From: CAYQMF01 sp964418595
GTDB lineage: Bacteria > Planctomycetota > UBA1135 > UBA2386
Direction: 5' to 3'
NCBI GenBank assembly: GCA_964418595.1
Contig: CAYQMF010000034.1
Coordinates: 1 to 52,967, forward strand
DNA: 52,967 nucleotides
Numbering within the stretch: the stretch's first letter is position 1; each line of letters opens with the position of its first letter. Under the pieces are notes generated by a model, which saw nothing but the letters and a program-made list of their open reading frames with translations, ran no database searches and had not been told where the DNA came from. The position numbers and the translations under genes were made by a program. Of this stretch, positions 43,860 through 52,307 are shown in pieces.

Positions 43860-44858
43860 ATGAGCAAGATCCGCGTCGTCTCCTTCGGTCTCGGTCCGAT
43901 CGGCGTCCGCGCCGCGCAGTTGGCGCACCAGCGCAAGAACATCGACATCGTCGGCGCCATCGACATCGATCCCGCCAAGGCCGGCAAGGACCTCGGCGAG
44001 TTCTTCTCGCCGTCGAGCAAGACCGGCATCCGCGTCGAAAGCGACATCGCCGCGCTCGATCGGCTGAAGCCCGACGCCGTCCTGCACTGCACGTCATCGT
44101 TCATGCCGGTGGTGAAGGACCAGCTCATCGCGATCGCGAAGCGCGGCATCGACATCATCTCGTCCACGGAGGAACTGCTCCTCCCCGACCTGCAGCACCC
44201 CGACATCGCCAAGGTCGTCGACGAGGCGGCGCGCGCCGGTGGCGCGACGGTGCTCGGCACCGGCGTCAACCCGGGCTTCGCGATGGACTTCGTCGCCATC
44301 GTCGCGTCCGCGGTCACCTACAGCGTGCGGCGCGTGCGCTGCGTGCGCGTGGTCGACGCCGCGACGCGTCGCCTGCCGCTGCAGAAGAAGGTCGGCGCCA
44401 GTCTCACCGCCGCCGAGTTCGAGACCCAGAAGAAGACCGGACGCTTCGGCCACATCGGCATGCGCGAGTCGGTCGCGCTCATCGCGCGCGCCCTCGGCTT
44501 CCAGCTCGACGAGATCACCCAAACCCTCGAGCCGGTGCTCGCCACCGAGCAGCGCAAGACGCCCTTCCTCACCGTCGGCAACGGGCAGGTCGCCGGCATC
44601 CGCAACATCGGCCGCGGCACCCGCAAGGGCGAGGTGCTGATCGAGCTGGACCTCAGCATGTACGTGGGGGCACCGAACCCGCGCGACGAGATCCACCTCG
44701 AAGGCGAGCCCGGCGTCGACGTCGTGTTCCAGGGCGGCATCGCCGGCGACAGCGCCACCGCCGCCATCCTGGTCAACTCGATCGCCCAGGTCGTGGCCGC
44801 GCCGCCCGGGCTGAAGACGGTGCTCGACATCGCTCCGCCGCGCGGCACGGTCGCCTAG
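43860..44858 (+). CDS. DapB-like NAD(P)-dependent dehydrogenase
   Basis: This 332-residue Rossmann-fold enzyme begins VVSFGLGPIGVRAAQLA, with a GxGxxG nucleotide loop, followed by DIVGAIDIDPAKAGKD. The middle segment (LHCTSSFMPVVKDQLIAIAKRGIDIISSTEEL) and GVNPGFAMDFVAI resemble 2,4-diaminopentanoate dehydrogenase and related DapB-fold proteins rather than true DapB, whose substrate motifs are missing. The substrate is unknown. It starts 49 bases after pdxT, and its stop overlaps the convergent glycosyltransferase stop by 4 bases (CTAG). Confidence 0.8.
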   Translation: MSKIRVVSFGLGPIGVRAAQLAHQRKNIDIVGAIDIDPAKAGKDLGEFFSPSSKTGIRVESDIAALDRLKPDAVLHCTSSFMPVVKDQLIAIAKRGIDIISSTEELLLPDLQHPDIAKVVDEAARAGGATVLGTGVNPGFAMDFVAIVASAVTYSVRRVRCVRVVDAATRRLPLQKKVGASLTAAEFETQKKTGRFGHIGMRESVALIARALGFQLDEITQTLEPVLATEQRKTPFLTVGNGQVAGIRNIGRGTRKGEVLIELDLSMYVGAPNPRDEIHLEGEPGVDVVFQGGIAGDSATAAILVNSIAQVVAAPPGLKTVLDIAPPRGTVA

Positions 44859-45607
44859 CTTCGCGGCGGTCGCAGCTGCCCCGTCAGGTTGGCGGCGACG
44901 AGCCCCAGGTGCCGCAACGCCACGCGCAGCACGCGCATCTTGCTCTGGCCCCCCTGGCGCAACCGCAGCACCGCCGCCACTTCCACCACGCGCGCGCCGG
45001 CGCGGAGTGCGCGCAGGAGCCACTCGGTGACGCCCACGAAACCCCCGCGGGTCGGTTCGGTGGCGAGCAGGATCGCCCGCCGCTGCACCCGCACCATGCA
45101 GGTGAAGGTGTGCAGGCGCGAGCCGCTGCTCAGCCGGTGCAGTCGCGACGCGCCCTGCGACAGCCACAGGCGCCAGCGCGGCACGTCCTGCACGGCGCCG
45201 GCCGGGTGGTAGCAAGACGCGGTCGCGAGGTCGGCGCCGGCGTCGCAGGCCTTCGCGAGTTCCGCCAGCACCTCCGGCGGGTAGGTGAGGTCGGCGTCCA
45301 GCCAGCCGACGAGGTCGGTGGTCGCGGCCCGCGAGCCGGTGCGCAGGGCCGCAGTCAGGCCGAGGTTCGCCGCGTGCGTGAGCACGCGTGCCGGCACCCC
45401 CGGCGCGTGCTCGGCGAGCAGCGCCGCGGTCGCGTCGCGCGAGCCGTCGTCGACCAGCACGATTTCCACCGGACGCACGGCTCGCTCTGCCGATGAGAAG
45501 GCGCGCAGAGCCGCGCACAGAGCAGGCACGTTGGCGGCCTCCTCGAAGAGTGGCACCACCACCGTGAGCGCGGCCCTCGCGGGTCCCAGTTGGCCGGGAT
45601 TCTGCAC
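44855..45607 (-). CDS. Family 2 glycosyltransferase
   Basis: This 250-residue GT-A glycosyltransferase has LTVVVPLFEEAANVPALC, IVLVDDGSRDAT and GWLDADLTYPPEVL (the DxD region). The C-terminal RQGGQSKMRVLRVALRHLGLV resembles polyprenyl-phosphate sugar transferases but lacks membrane helices. The start is uncertain: GTG at 45607 is used, while GTG at 45649 would extend it by 14 residues and leave only 9 bases to the divergent gene. The donor and acceptor are unknown. Confidence 0.82.
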   Translation of the reverse strand: MQNPGQLGPARAALTVVVPLFEEAANVPALCAALRAFSSAERAVRPVEIVLVDDGSRDATAALLAEHAPGVPARVLTHAANLGLTAALRTGSRAATTDLVGWLDADLTYPPEVLAELAKACDAGADLATASCYHPAGAVQDVPRWRLWLSQGASRLHRLSSGSRLHTFTCMVRVQRRAILLATEPTRGGFVGVTEWLLRALRAGARVVEVAAVLRLRQGGQSKMRVLRVALRHLGLVAANLTGQLRPPRS

Positions 45608-45658
45608 GCGCCTGCTATCATCCGAGACCTCGTCCGCAACGACCATCACGGACTCGCC

Positions 45659-46855
45659 ATGAACCGACCCTCACACTGGATCCTCGCCCTGTTCGCGGTC
45701 ATCGGGCCGGCGCTCTGGATCTGGGGCCTGAGCGAGGGCTTCCCGAACAACGCCGACGCCAGCGCCACGAGTGCGCAGGCGGTCGCCGTCCGGCTACGCA
45801 TCACGCCGCCGCCCGCGCCGGTGCCGCAGGGCACGCTCACCGGCCTCATCGTCGACGAGCTTGGCGCGCCCATCGACCTCGCACGCATCCGCGTGCTCGG
45901 CGGCCGCGGCGCGGCGGTCACGCGCCAGGGTGGCTTCGAAGTCCCGGTGCAGCTGGCCGAGCCGTACCTGCGCGTCGAGGTCGCCGCCGACGGCTTCGCA
46001 CCGGCGGTCGCCCGCTGCGCCAGCAGCGATGCCGCCAACCTCGTCGTGTCGCTGAACAAGGCGTTGCCGTTCGCGCCGATGCAATCGCTCTCCGCCGCAC
46101 CGAAGCGCCCCGCGCTCGCCGGCGACGGCTTCGTCTTCGACGCCGACCGCCGCCCGGTCGAAGGCGCGGCCGTCGTGGTCCTCGAGACCGGCGACAGCAC
46201 GTTCACCGACATCGGCGGCAAGTACCGCATCCCCATCCCGCTCGCGGGGTGCACGCTGGCGATCACGCACGCCGACGGCCGCGCCGTCGTGACGGAGACG
46301 TTCGCGTACGCGCAGACGGTGGGGATGGTCAGCCTCGGCGAGCGCATGCTCACCATGGGCGCCCGTGTGCAGGGCCGCGTGCAGATGCCGGACGGCTCGC
46401 CCGCGGTTGCGGCCGCGGTGGTGCTCGCGCACCAGGGGCTCGAGCGACGGGTCATCACGGGTGCCGACGGCTCGTTCGTCGTCGCGGGTCTCATCGCCGT
46501 CGACTACGAACTCCGCGTGCTCCCCGTCGCCGGCTGCGTCCCGCTCGTGCACACCCTCGCTGTGGCCGGCAGCGGCCAGATCGCTTCTGAGCTGCGTCTC
46601 GTCGCCGAGGTGCCGCTGCGCGTCCGCGTCGTCGACGAGCAGGACGCCGGGCGCGCGGGCGCGTTCGTCGTCGCCCGCGACCCCGACGATCACATCGCCT
46701 GGGCGCAGGCCGACGCCGAGGGCGTCGCCACGCTGCGCGGCTTCGCCAACGCCGACGTGACCTTCGACGAGGTGCGCAGCGCGCAGCACGCGCGCCTCGA
46801 AGTGCTGCGCGTCGAGACCGTCGCCGGCGCGCCGAAGGTCGTCACGAAGCTGTAG
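45659..46855 (+). CDS. Membrane-anchored carboxypeptidase-regulatory-like repeat protein
   Basis: This 398-residue protein has an N-terminal membrane or signal helix (HWILALFAVIGPALWIWGLSEG). At least three CarboxypepD_reg-like beta-sandwich repeats follow: about residues 58-115 (GTLTGLIVDELGAPIDLARIRV), 145-205 (GFVFDADRRPVEGAAVVVLE) and 238-295 (VQGRVQMPDGSPAVAAAVVL). Such domains usually serve adhesion or stability in exported proteins. No enzyme domain is attached. It is divergent from the glycosyltransferase. Confidence 0.75.
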   Translation: MNRPSHWILALFAVIGPALWIWGLSEGFPNNADASATSAQAVAVRLRITPPPAPVPQGTLTGLIVDELGAPIDLARIRVLGGRGAAVTRQGGFEVPVQLAEPYLRVEVAADGFAPAVARCASSDAANLVVSLNKALPFAPMQSLSAAPKRPALAGDGFVFDADRRPVEGAAVVVLETGDSTFTDIGGKYRIPIPLAGCTLAITHADGRAVVTETFAYAQTVGMVSLGERMLTMGARVQGRVQMPDGSPAVAAAVVLAHQGLERRVITGADGSFVVAGLIAVDYELRVLPVAGCVPLVHTLAVAGSGQIASELRLVAEVPLRVRVVDEQDAGRAGAFVVARDPDDHIAWAQADAEGVATLRGFANADVTFDEVRSAQHARLEVLRVETVAGAPKVVTKL

Positions 46856-46870
46856 AGCGACCCGTCGCGT

Positions 46871-46888
46871 GCCGTCCGCCCGGACGGC
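46871..46888. terminator. Bidirectional hairpin between convergent genes
   Basis: GCCGTCC and GGACGGC form a perfect 7-base stem around GCCC, between the repeat-protein stop and the fatty-acid enzyme stop. No T-tract follows. Confidence 0.6.
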
Positions 46889-46894
46889 GAGCGC

Positions 46895-48919
46895 TCAGCC
46901 GTGCACGAACGGCGCCGGCGTGCGCGGACCGTTGCGCAGGAAGTTCTCGACGCCGATGCGCATGTCCTTGGTGCCGCAGACTTCGCCGAAGCACTGCGCC
47001 TCGAAGGCGATGGCGCCGCGCAGCGGGCGGCGGGCACCTTCGAGGATCGCCTTGCACAGGATCGCGTCGACGGCGCGGCTGCGATGGCCGATGTCGACCG
47101 ACGGCAGCGCGGCCGGCACGTCGGTCATCGGCTCGCGGCGCACGCCCGGCGGCGGGGTCTTGCCCCGCGCCAGCTCGCGGGCGAGCTGGATCGCGCGCTC
47201 GACGAGGTCGCCCTCGACCTCTTCCTGGATGAGGCCGAGCGACAGCGCCTCCGCGGAGCCGATCGGCCGGCAGGTGCGCAGCAGCTCGGCGGCCTTCGCG
47301 AGGCCGATGAGCCGCGGCAGGCGCTGCGAGCCGCCGGCGCCGGGGATGATGCCGAGGTTCGCCTCCGGCTGCGCGGCGAGCGGCTTCAGGCCCTTCTTGG
47401 CGATGCGGACGTTGCAGGCCATCGCCAGCTCGATGCCGCCGCCGAAGGCCAGCCCGTTGAGCGCACACACCGACGGCTTCTTGCAGTCCTCGATGGCGTC
47501 GAGCACGAGCTGCGAGCCACGCGAGGTGGCCTCGCCCTGCGCTGGCGTCTCGATGCGCGCCAGGAAGTGCACGTCGGCGCCGGACACGAACGCCTTGCGG
47601 CCGAAGCCGGTGAGCACGACCGCCTTCACCTTCGGGTCGGCATCGGCGGCGGCGAAGCGCGCCTTCAGCTCGTCGAACACCGCCTCGTTGAGCGCGTTGA
47701 GCACCTTGGGGCGGCGGACGGTCAGCACGCGCACGCCGTCCACGTCGCGCTGCTGCACCACCGGCACGTCGAACGCCTTGGCCGTGCGCCCGTGCTCCGC
47801 GATGCACCGCGGCACCGGGAAGCCCGGGTTCTCCTTGGCGAATGCCAGAACCAGCGCGAGCGCCTGGTCGGTGCCGAGGTCGTTCATGAACCGGAACGCT
47901 GGCCGCATGTCGAGCGCCAGCTCCAGCGCCATGTCGAAGTCGGCGATGCTGATGAGTCCGGCGTCGACGATCTCGCCGACCAGCCCGAAGTAGGCGCCGC
48001 GCAGCGCCGCGGTGACCTTCGCCTCGACCGCGGCGGGCACGTCGACCGTCTCGCCGCGGCCCGGTACGTCCCACGCCGCGCCCTGCGCGACCTTGTCCTG
48101 CAGGCTCTTCGGCGACTTGAACCACGCGTGGACCTTGGTCGTGTAGTGATCGAGCCCGACGTTGGTGAGCGGGTTGCCGCCGGTCAGGTTCATGGCGGTG
48201 AACGAACCCACCGTCATGCCGAGCGCCTTGCGCTGCACCTGGTCGATCTGCTTCGTGGTGGCGACACCGCGTTCCGCGAGCTGCGCCGCGGCCTGGAACA
48301 GGCCCTCGAAGATCGGGTCGAGCGCGTAGCCGTAACGCGATTTCACGCGCACCGGCACCTTGCCGATCGTCTCGTAGAACGACAGCAGCCAGTCGACCAG
48401 CGGACCATCGGTCTGCGCCGACGGCACGATCTCGACCACGAGGTTGCGCTCCGCGGGGAAGAAGTAGTGGATCACCAGCGTGCGCGACGGCTTCTTGCTG
48501 GCCGCGAAGATCACCTCCGGTTCCAGGTGCGAGCTGTTGCTGGCGAGGATCGCGTCTTCGCCGACGAGGCCTTCGACCTGCGCGAAGATCTTGCCCTTGA
48601 GCGCCCCGTTCTCGGTCGCGGCCTCGACCACGAAGTCGGCCCCGGCGATCGCGCCGTAGTCGCTGGTGAAGGTGAGGCTTGCGAGCATCTCCGCCTGCTG
48701 CTGCGGCGTGAACGCCTTGCTCTCGACGCCCTTCGCGACCTTCTTCTCGAGCTTGGCGCGACCCTTGGTCAGCGCGTCCTGTGACACGTCGACGACCACC
48801 GTCTGCACGCCGTCGGGCGCGAGGGTCTTGGCGAAGTAGAGCGCGATGTCGGGACCGATCTGACCCGAGCCGATGACGGCGATCTTGCGGAGCGTGCGCC
48901 CGCGGTGCTGGAAGGCCAT
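46895..48919 (-). CDS. 3-hydroxyacyl-CoA dehydrogenase/enoyl-CoA hydratase fusion, reversed domain order
   Basis: This 674-residue bifunctional beta-oxidation-type enzyme carries the dehydrogenase first: NAD loop VIGSGQIG at 15-22, ASNSSHLEPEVI, and the catalytic His and Glu in VIHYFFPAERNLVVEI. A C-terminal dehydrogenase helical part follows (YGYALDPIFEGLFQAAAQL). The crotonase domain starts near residue 395, with FGGGIELAMACN and QPEANLGIIPGAGGSQRL supplying both catalytic glutamates and the oxyanion glycines. FadB/FadJ-type proteins have the opposite order. Both active sites look intact. No thiolase gene is adjacent. Confidence 0.9.
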   Translation of the reverse strand: MAFQHRGRTLRKIAVIGSGQIGPDIALYFAKTLAPDGVQTVVVDVSQDALTKGRAKLEKKVAKGVESKAFTPQQQAEMLASLTFTSDYGAIAGADFVVEAATENGALKGKIFAQVEGLVGEDAILASNSSHLEPEVIFAASKKPSRTLVIHYFFPAERNLVVEIVPSAQTDGPLVDWLLSFYETIGKVPVRVKSRYGYALDPIFEGLFQAAAQLAERGVATTKQIDQVQRKALGMTVGSFTAMNLTGGNPLTNVGLDHYTTKVHAWFKSPKSLQDKVAQGAAWDVPGRGETVDVPAAVEAKVTAALRGAYFGLVGEIVDAGLISIADFDMALELALDMRPAFRFMNDLGTDQALALVLAFAKENPGFPVPRCIAEHGRTAKAFDVPVVQQRDVDGVRVLTVRRPKVLNALNEAVFDELKARFAAADADPKVKAVVLTGFGRKAFVSGADVHFLARIETPAQGEATSRGSQLVLDAIEDCKKPSVCALNGLAFGGGIELAMACNVRIAKKGLKPLAAQPEANLGIIPGAGGSQRLPRLIGLAKAAELLRTCRPIGSAEALSLGLIQEEVEGDLVERAIQLARELARGKTPPPGVRREPMTDVPAALPSVDIGHRSRAVDAILCKAILEGARRPLRGAIAFEAQCFGEVCGTKDMRIGVENFLRNGPRTPAPFVHG

Positions 48920-48940
48920 GGTGCTGCGTGGAAAAGGGCG

Positions 48941-48969
48941 CGCGAGGGTAGCCCGCGCTCACCCTCGCG
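48941..48969 (-). terminator. Hairpin downstream of secreted protein gene B
   Basis: CGCGAGGGT and ACCCTCGCG form a perfect 9-base stem around an 11-base loop. It lies between the stop of the secreted gene (49002) and the fatty-acid enzyme start (48919), so it could terminate one or sit in the leader of the other. Confidence 0.5.
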
Positions 48970-49001
48970 TCCACGCGGCGCCGTGCGCAGGATGGCGCAG
49001 A

Positions 49002-50060
49002 TCAGGGGGTGATGAAGCCGGTGACCAGCCCGTAGCCAACGCTCGAACCCGTCGCCGTCGTCGCCAGCTCGAAGCCAGCGCCGCCCTGGTACGGGCACGC
49101 GTACAGGCGGCACATGTAGCCCGTTCCGCCCATCGCGGTGCGCACGAACGACATGTCGGAGAAGCCCAGCCCGGTGGGCTGGAGTCCGTCGAGCCACACG
49201 TACTGGCCGAGGATCTCCACCTGCGGGCCGTTGCGGAAGTCAGGGGTCGTGAGCGTCATGTCCCACATCCCGGCAGCGTCGGTGGCGCCGGAGAGGAACA
49301 CGAGCGGGTTCAACAGCAGCGGGGCGCACTGCCCGGGGAAGGAGATGTTCACGCGTTGGGAGCCGAGCGCAAAGACGCCGGGGGCATTGGCCGCCGCGCG
49401 GTCGAGGACCGACCGGTAGGTCTGTGCCGACAAGCCGAGCGATCGCGTCGTGATCGACGACGGCAGCGTCTGCCCCGACGTGAGGCATCCCGTGCCCTCG
49501 AGGCCGGCCGAGTAGGAGCCTGTCGAGTCCGCGTCCATCGACGAGTTGAGGTTCGACGAGGCGTTCATGTGCCGCCACTCCCAGCACAGGTTGAAGCCCG
49601 GGGCGGGCACGTACACGAACGGCGTGGTGAAAGGGATGATGAACCCCGCCGGGTTGGGCACGGAGATCTGTGTGAGCGGCGGGAGGTTGACCAGGCCGTA
49701 CGGCAACACGACCGTGGGGCTCGACCCAAGGTTGGTGGCGAACGTCGTCGACGGTGAGCGCGCCGACACCGGCGTCGCGCCGAGCGTCAACTGCAGGTCG
49801 AGTGTGCGTCCGGTGGTCGGCGTGCCCGAGTTGTCCTTGCGCAGCATCAGGCCGAGCAGCGGAGTCGCCGAGTGGCCGAGCACAGGGCCCATGTTCTCGT
49901 AGTCGTGGATCTGCTGGTACGTGGCGGACAACGACCAGAACGGGATCGTGTTGTTGGAGTTGCCTTCCTGCGTGGCGCTGCCCCGGGGGCTCCACACGTG
50001 GGTCTGCGCGGGAAGGACGGCGGCGAGAGCCGCGAGGACACAGAGCAGTGGGGTTCGCAT
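49002..50060 (-). CDS. Secreted protein of unknown function, family member B
   Basis: This 352-residue exported protein has a signal peptide (RTPLLCVLAALAAVLPAQT). The body is beta-rich and low in Lys, with LSATYQQIHDYENMG, LLGLMLRKDNSGTPTTGRTLDLQLTLGATPVS, STTFATNLGSSPTVVLPYGLVNLPPL and a late Cys pair (YMCRLYACPYQG). The C-terminal third (VFLSGATDAAGMWDMTLTTPD) looks like a small beta sandwich. It resembles the protein at 39497-40597 in order of segments and in its pyrimidine-rich leader. The function is unknown; a surface or matrix protein is plausible. Confidence 0.7.
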   Translation of the reverse strand: MRTPLLCVLAALAAVLPAQTHVWSPRGSATQEGNSNNTIPFWSLSATYQQIHDYENMGPVLGHSATPLLGLMLRKDNSGTPTTGRTLDLQLTLGATPVSARSPSTTFATNLGSSPTVVLPYGLVNLPPLTQISVPNPAGFIIPFTTPFVYVPAPGFNLCWEWRHMNASSNLNSSMDADSTGSYSAGLEGTGCLTSGQTLPSSITTRSLGLSAQTYRSVLDRAAANAPGVFALGSQRVNISFPGQCAPLLLNPLVFLSGATDAAGMWDMTLTTPDFRNGPQVEILGQYVWLDGLQPTGLGFSDMSFVRTAMGGTGYMCRLYACPYQGGAGFELATTATGSSVGYGLVTGFITP

Positions 50061-50147
50061 GGGTTCGACGACAGGCGTGGGGACGGGGAACAGGCGGGGA
50101 GAAGGATAGCGAGCGGCGGCGCGAACGCGGCGGCCCCGCGAGCCGAC

Positions 50148-51578
50148 TCAGGACCCGTCGCTGCTCGACTTCGCACGCTGGTCCGCCGCGTGCTTCGCCA
50201 GCGCGTAATCGAGGTAGCGCAGTTGCACCATGAGGTCGGTGCTCTCCGAGCGCAGGGCCGCCTGATAGAAGGTCGTCAGCGTCGTGCGCCGGGCCACCAG
50301 CTCCTCGGCCACTCGCAGCATGCGCGCGGGTGGAGTGCGCAGGACGTAGGACTCCCACCACGACGTGGCGAGCATGCTCTTGGGCACGGTGTCCGTGAGC
50401 TGCGGCATCAGCTCGCGCAGGCGCCGCGTGATGCGCGCCTCCGACCACCCCGACGTGTTGGTGGTGGTCGCGCGCGGCACATCGACCCAGTCCTTGGACT
50501 GCGAAGGCTGGAGCAGCGCGCGCTCGCGGAGCCCGTCGGACGTGCGCATGTCCGGCGCATCGTCGTAGAAGAACAGCGTCGGCCGCGCCCCGTGCTCGAC
50601 GACGCCTTCGGTCACGCGCACGCGCTCGACGTGCCGGTCGTGGGTGAGCACCGACCACGTGATCGGCTCGAGCACGTCGGCCATCGTGCGTTCGAGGCCA
50701 CGCGCGCCGGTGCCCAGCGCCGCGGCCTTGCGGGCAACCGCGCGCACCGCGCCGCGGGCGAACTCGAGCTGCACGCCGTGCGACTCGAGGAACGTCTCGC
50801 ACCGACGCAGCGCCGAGTTCTCGGTGTTGGTGAGGATGGCGACGAGGTCGACTTCGCTGAGGGCGTCGAACGTGGTCAGCACCGCGAAGCGACCCACGAA
50901 CTCCGGGATGAGGCCGAAGGCCACCAGGTCGTCGGTCGTGACCAGGGACAGGTCCTGCGGGCCGGTGGGATCACCGCCGTCGCAAAACCCGATCGCGGTC
51001 GCTCCGCCCAGGCGCCGGCGCAGGATCTCCTCGAGCCCGACGAACGCGCCCGTGCACAGGAACAGCACACCGTGCGTGTGCACCGTCTGCGCGAGTTCGT
51101 TGCGACCCACGGTCACGCCCACGCCGTCGAGGAGCGAGAGCAGCCCGTTCTGCACGCCCTCGCCCGACACGTCGCGCACGCCCGGCGATCGCCGGATCTT
51201 GTCGATCTCGTCGATCACGATGATGCCCCGTTCGGCCCGCGCGAGATCTCCTCCCGCCGCGTTCAGCAGCGCTGCGGCGAGGCTCGAGACCTGTTCGCCC
51301 ACGTAGCCGGCCTCGACGAGCGAGGTCGCCGTGCAGAACGCGACCGGCACCGATACGAGCTTGGCGAGTTCGCGCACGAGGAAGGTCTTGCCCGAACCCG
51401 TCGGTCCGAGCAGCAACGCGTGCTGGCGTCCGAAGGCCGGGGTCGGCTGGTCGCCGCCGCCGGCCGCGACGCCGAGGAGGTGACGGTAGACAGCGAGAGA
51501 GAGCGCACGCTTGGCGCGGGCCTGACCGTAGAGGACGCGGTCGAGGCCCCGTACGAGTTCGTGAGGCGTCGGTAGCAT
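50148..51578 (-). CDS. ClpX-like AAA+ unfoldase without zinc domain
   Basis: This 476-residue AAA+ protein aligns with ClpX through Walker A GPTGSGKT (58-65), pore loop GYVG (91-94), Walker B IIVIDEID (119-126), FGLIPEFVGRF (221-231) and the sensor-2 GARGLE (291-296). The zinc-binding N-terminal domain of ClpX is absent. An IGF tripeptide at 196-198 falls where the ClpP-docking loop of ClpX lies. About 130 residues at the C-terminus (340-476) are extra and unrecognised. A paralogue of a normal ClpX, with altered adaptor or substrate choice, is likely. The ATG at 51578 begins the homologous part. Confidence 0.85.
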   Translation of the reverse strand: MLPTPHELVRGLDRVLYGQARAKRALSLAVYRHLLGVAAGGGDQPTPAFGRQHALLLGPTGSGKTFLVRELAKLVSVPVAFCTATSLVEAGYVGEQVSSLAAALLNAAGGDLARAERGIIVIDEIDKIRRSPGVRDVSGEGVQNGLLSLLDGVGVTVGRNELAQTVHTHGVLFLCTGAFVGLEEILRRRLGGATAIGFCDGGDPTGPQDLSLVTTDDLVAFGLIPEFVGRFAVLTTFDALSEVDLVAILTNTENSALRRCETFLESHGVQLEFARGAVRAVARKAAALGTGARGLERTMADVLEPITWSVLTHDRHVERVRVTEGVVEHGARPTLFFYDDAPDMRTSDGLRERALLQPSQSKDWVDVPRATTTNTSGWSEARITRRLRELMPQLTDTVPKSMLATSWWESYVLRTPPARMLRVAEELVARRTTLTTFYQAALRSESTDLMVQLRYLDYALAKHAADQRAKSSSDGS

Positions 51579-51603
51579 GGGCGAGTCCGGGACGAGCCGC
51601 GCG

Positions 51604-51631
51604 AATGTACCGAGCCGACGAGGTTTGTCTT
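51604..51631 (-). promoter_or_regulatory. Candidate promoter of the ClpX-like gene
   Basis: On the minus strand AAGACA (51631-51626) and TACATT (51609-51604) are separated by 16 bases, each with four matches to its consensus. The leader to the ATG is about 20 bases. Confidence 0.35.
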
Positions 51632-51740
51632 GGCCCCCCGGAAGCCATGGCGCGACGCGGAGTTGCGCGTGCGCGCTTCGCGGCGGGGTCGCGCGCGCAC
51701 GACATCGTCGCGTCCGCGCAGATGTCGCTCGGTGCGTCGC

Positions 51741-51746
51741 CATAAT
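51741..51746 (+). promoter_or_regulatory. Candidate -10 of the sigma factor gene
   Basis: CATAAT (five of six matches) ends 6 bases before the ATG at 51753, which fits a leaderless message. The hexamer and spacing are identical to those at 18668-18673. Confidence 0.45.
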
Positions 51747-51752
51747 GCCGGC

Positions 51753-52307
51753 ATGAGCGACCCGAAGGCGGCGTCAGGCGGACCCGACTCCGGTTCGTCG
51801 TCGACTGAACTGCTCGCCGAAGTGGATCGCGAACTGCACGCGATCGCGGCGCGCCTGCTGCGCGGGGAGCGCCGCGGCCACACGCTCCAGGCCACGGCGC
51901 TCATGCACGAGGCGTGGCTGCGCCTCGCCCAGGTGCACGCCCCCTGGCAGGATCGCGCCCACTTCGTACGGGCCGCTGCCGGAACGATGCGGCGGGTGCT
52001 GGTCGAACACGGGCGCGCGCGGCTGCGCGACAAGCGTGGCGGTGCCGCCGAGCGGCTGACCCTGTCGACGGAGCTGCACGGTCGCTCGGCGCCACCCGAC
52101 GACGTGGTCGCGATCGACGAGGCGCTGCGCCGGTTGGCCGAGGTGGATCCGACGCTCGTGCAGATCGCCGAGCTGCGGGTGTTCGGCGGCCTGTCGCACC
52201 AGGAGATCGCCGACGTGACCGGTTCGTCGTTGCGCACCGTCGAGCGCGGCTGGCGCCTCGCGCGCGCGTTCCTCCGCCGTGAGCTTCAGGGCGACGCCGA
52301 TGGCTGA
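51753..52307 (+). CDS. ECF-type RNA polymerase sigma factor
   Basis: This 184-residue sigma-70-family factor belongs to the extracytoplasmic-function-like group that commonly neighbours Ser/Thr kinases. Region 2 shows ERRGHTLQATALMHEAWLRLA and DRAHFVRAAAGTMRRVLVEHGRAR. Region 4 shows RVFGGLSHQEIADVTGSSLRTVERGWRLARAFLRREL with its helix-turn-helix. No anti-sigma gene is visible; control by the coupled kinase is the usual inference. Its last 8 bases overlap the kinase start. Confidence 0.92.
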   Translation: MSDPKAASGGPDSGSSSTELLAEVDRELHAIAARLLRGERRGHTLQATALMHEAWLRLAQVHAPWQDRAHFVRAAAGTMRRVLVEHGRARLRDKRGGAAERLTLSTELHGRSAPPDDVVAIDEALRRLAEVDPTLVQIAELRVFGGLSHQEIADVTGSSLRTVERGWRLARAFLRRELQGDADG

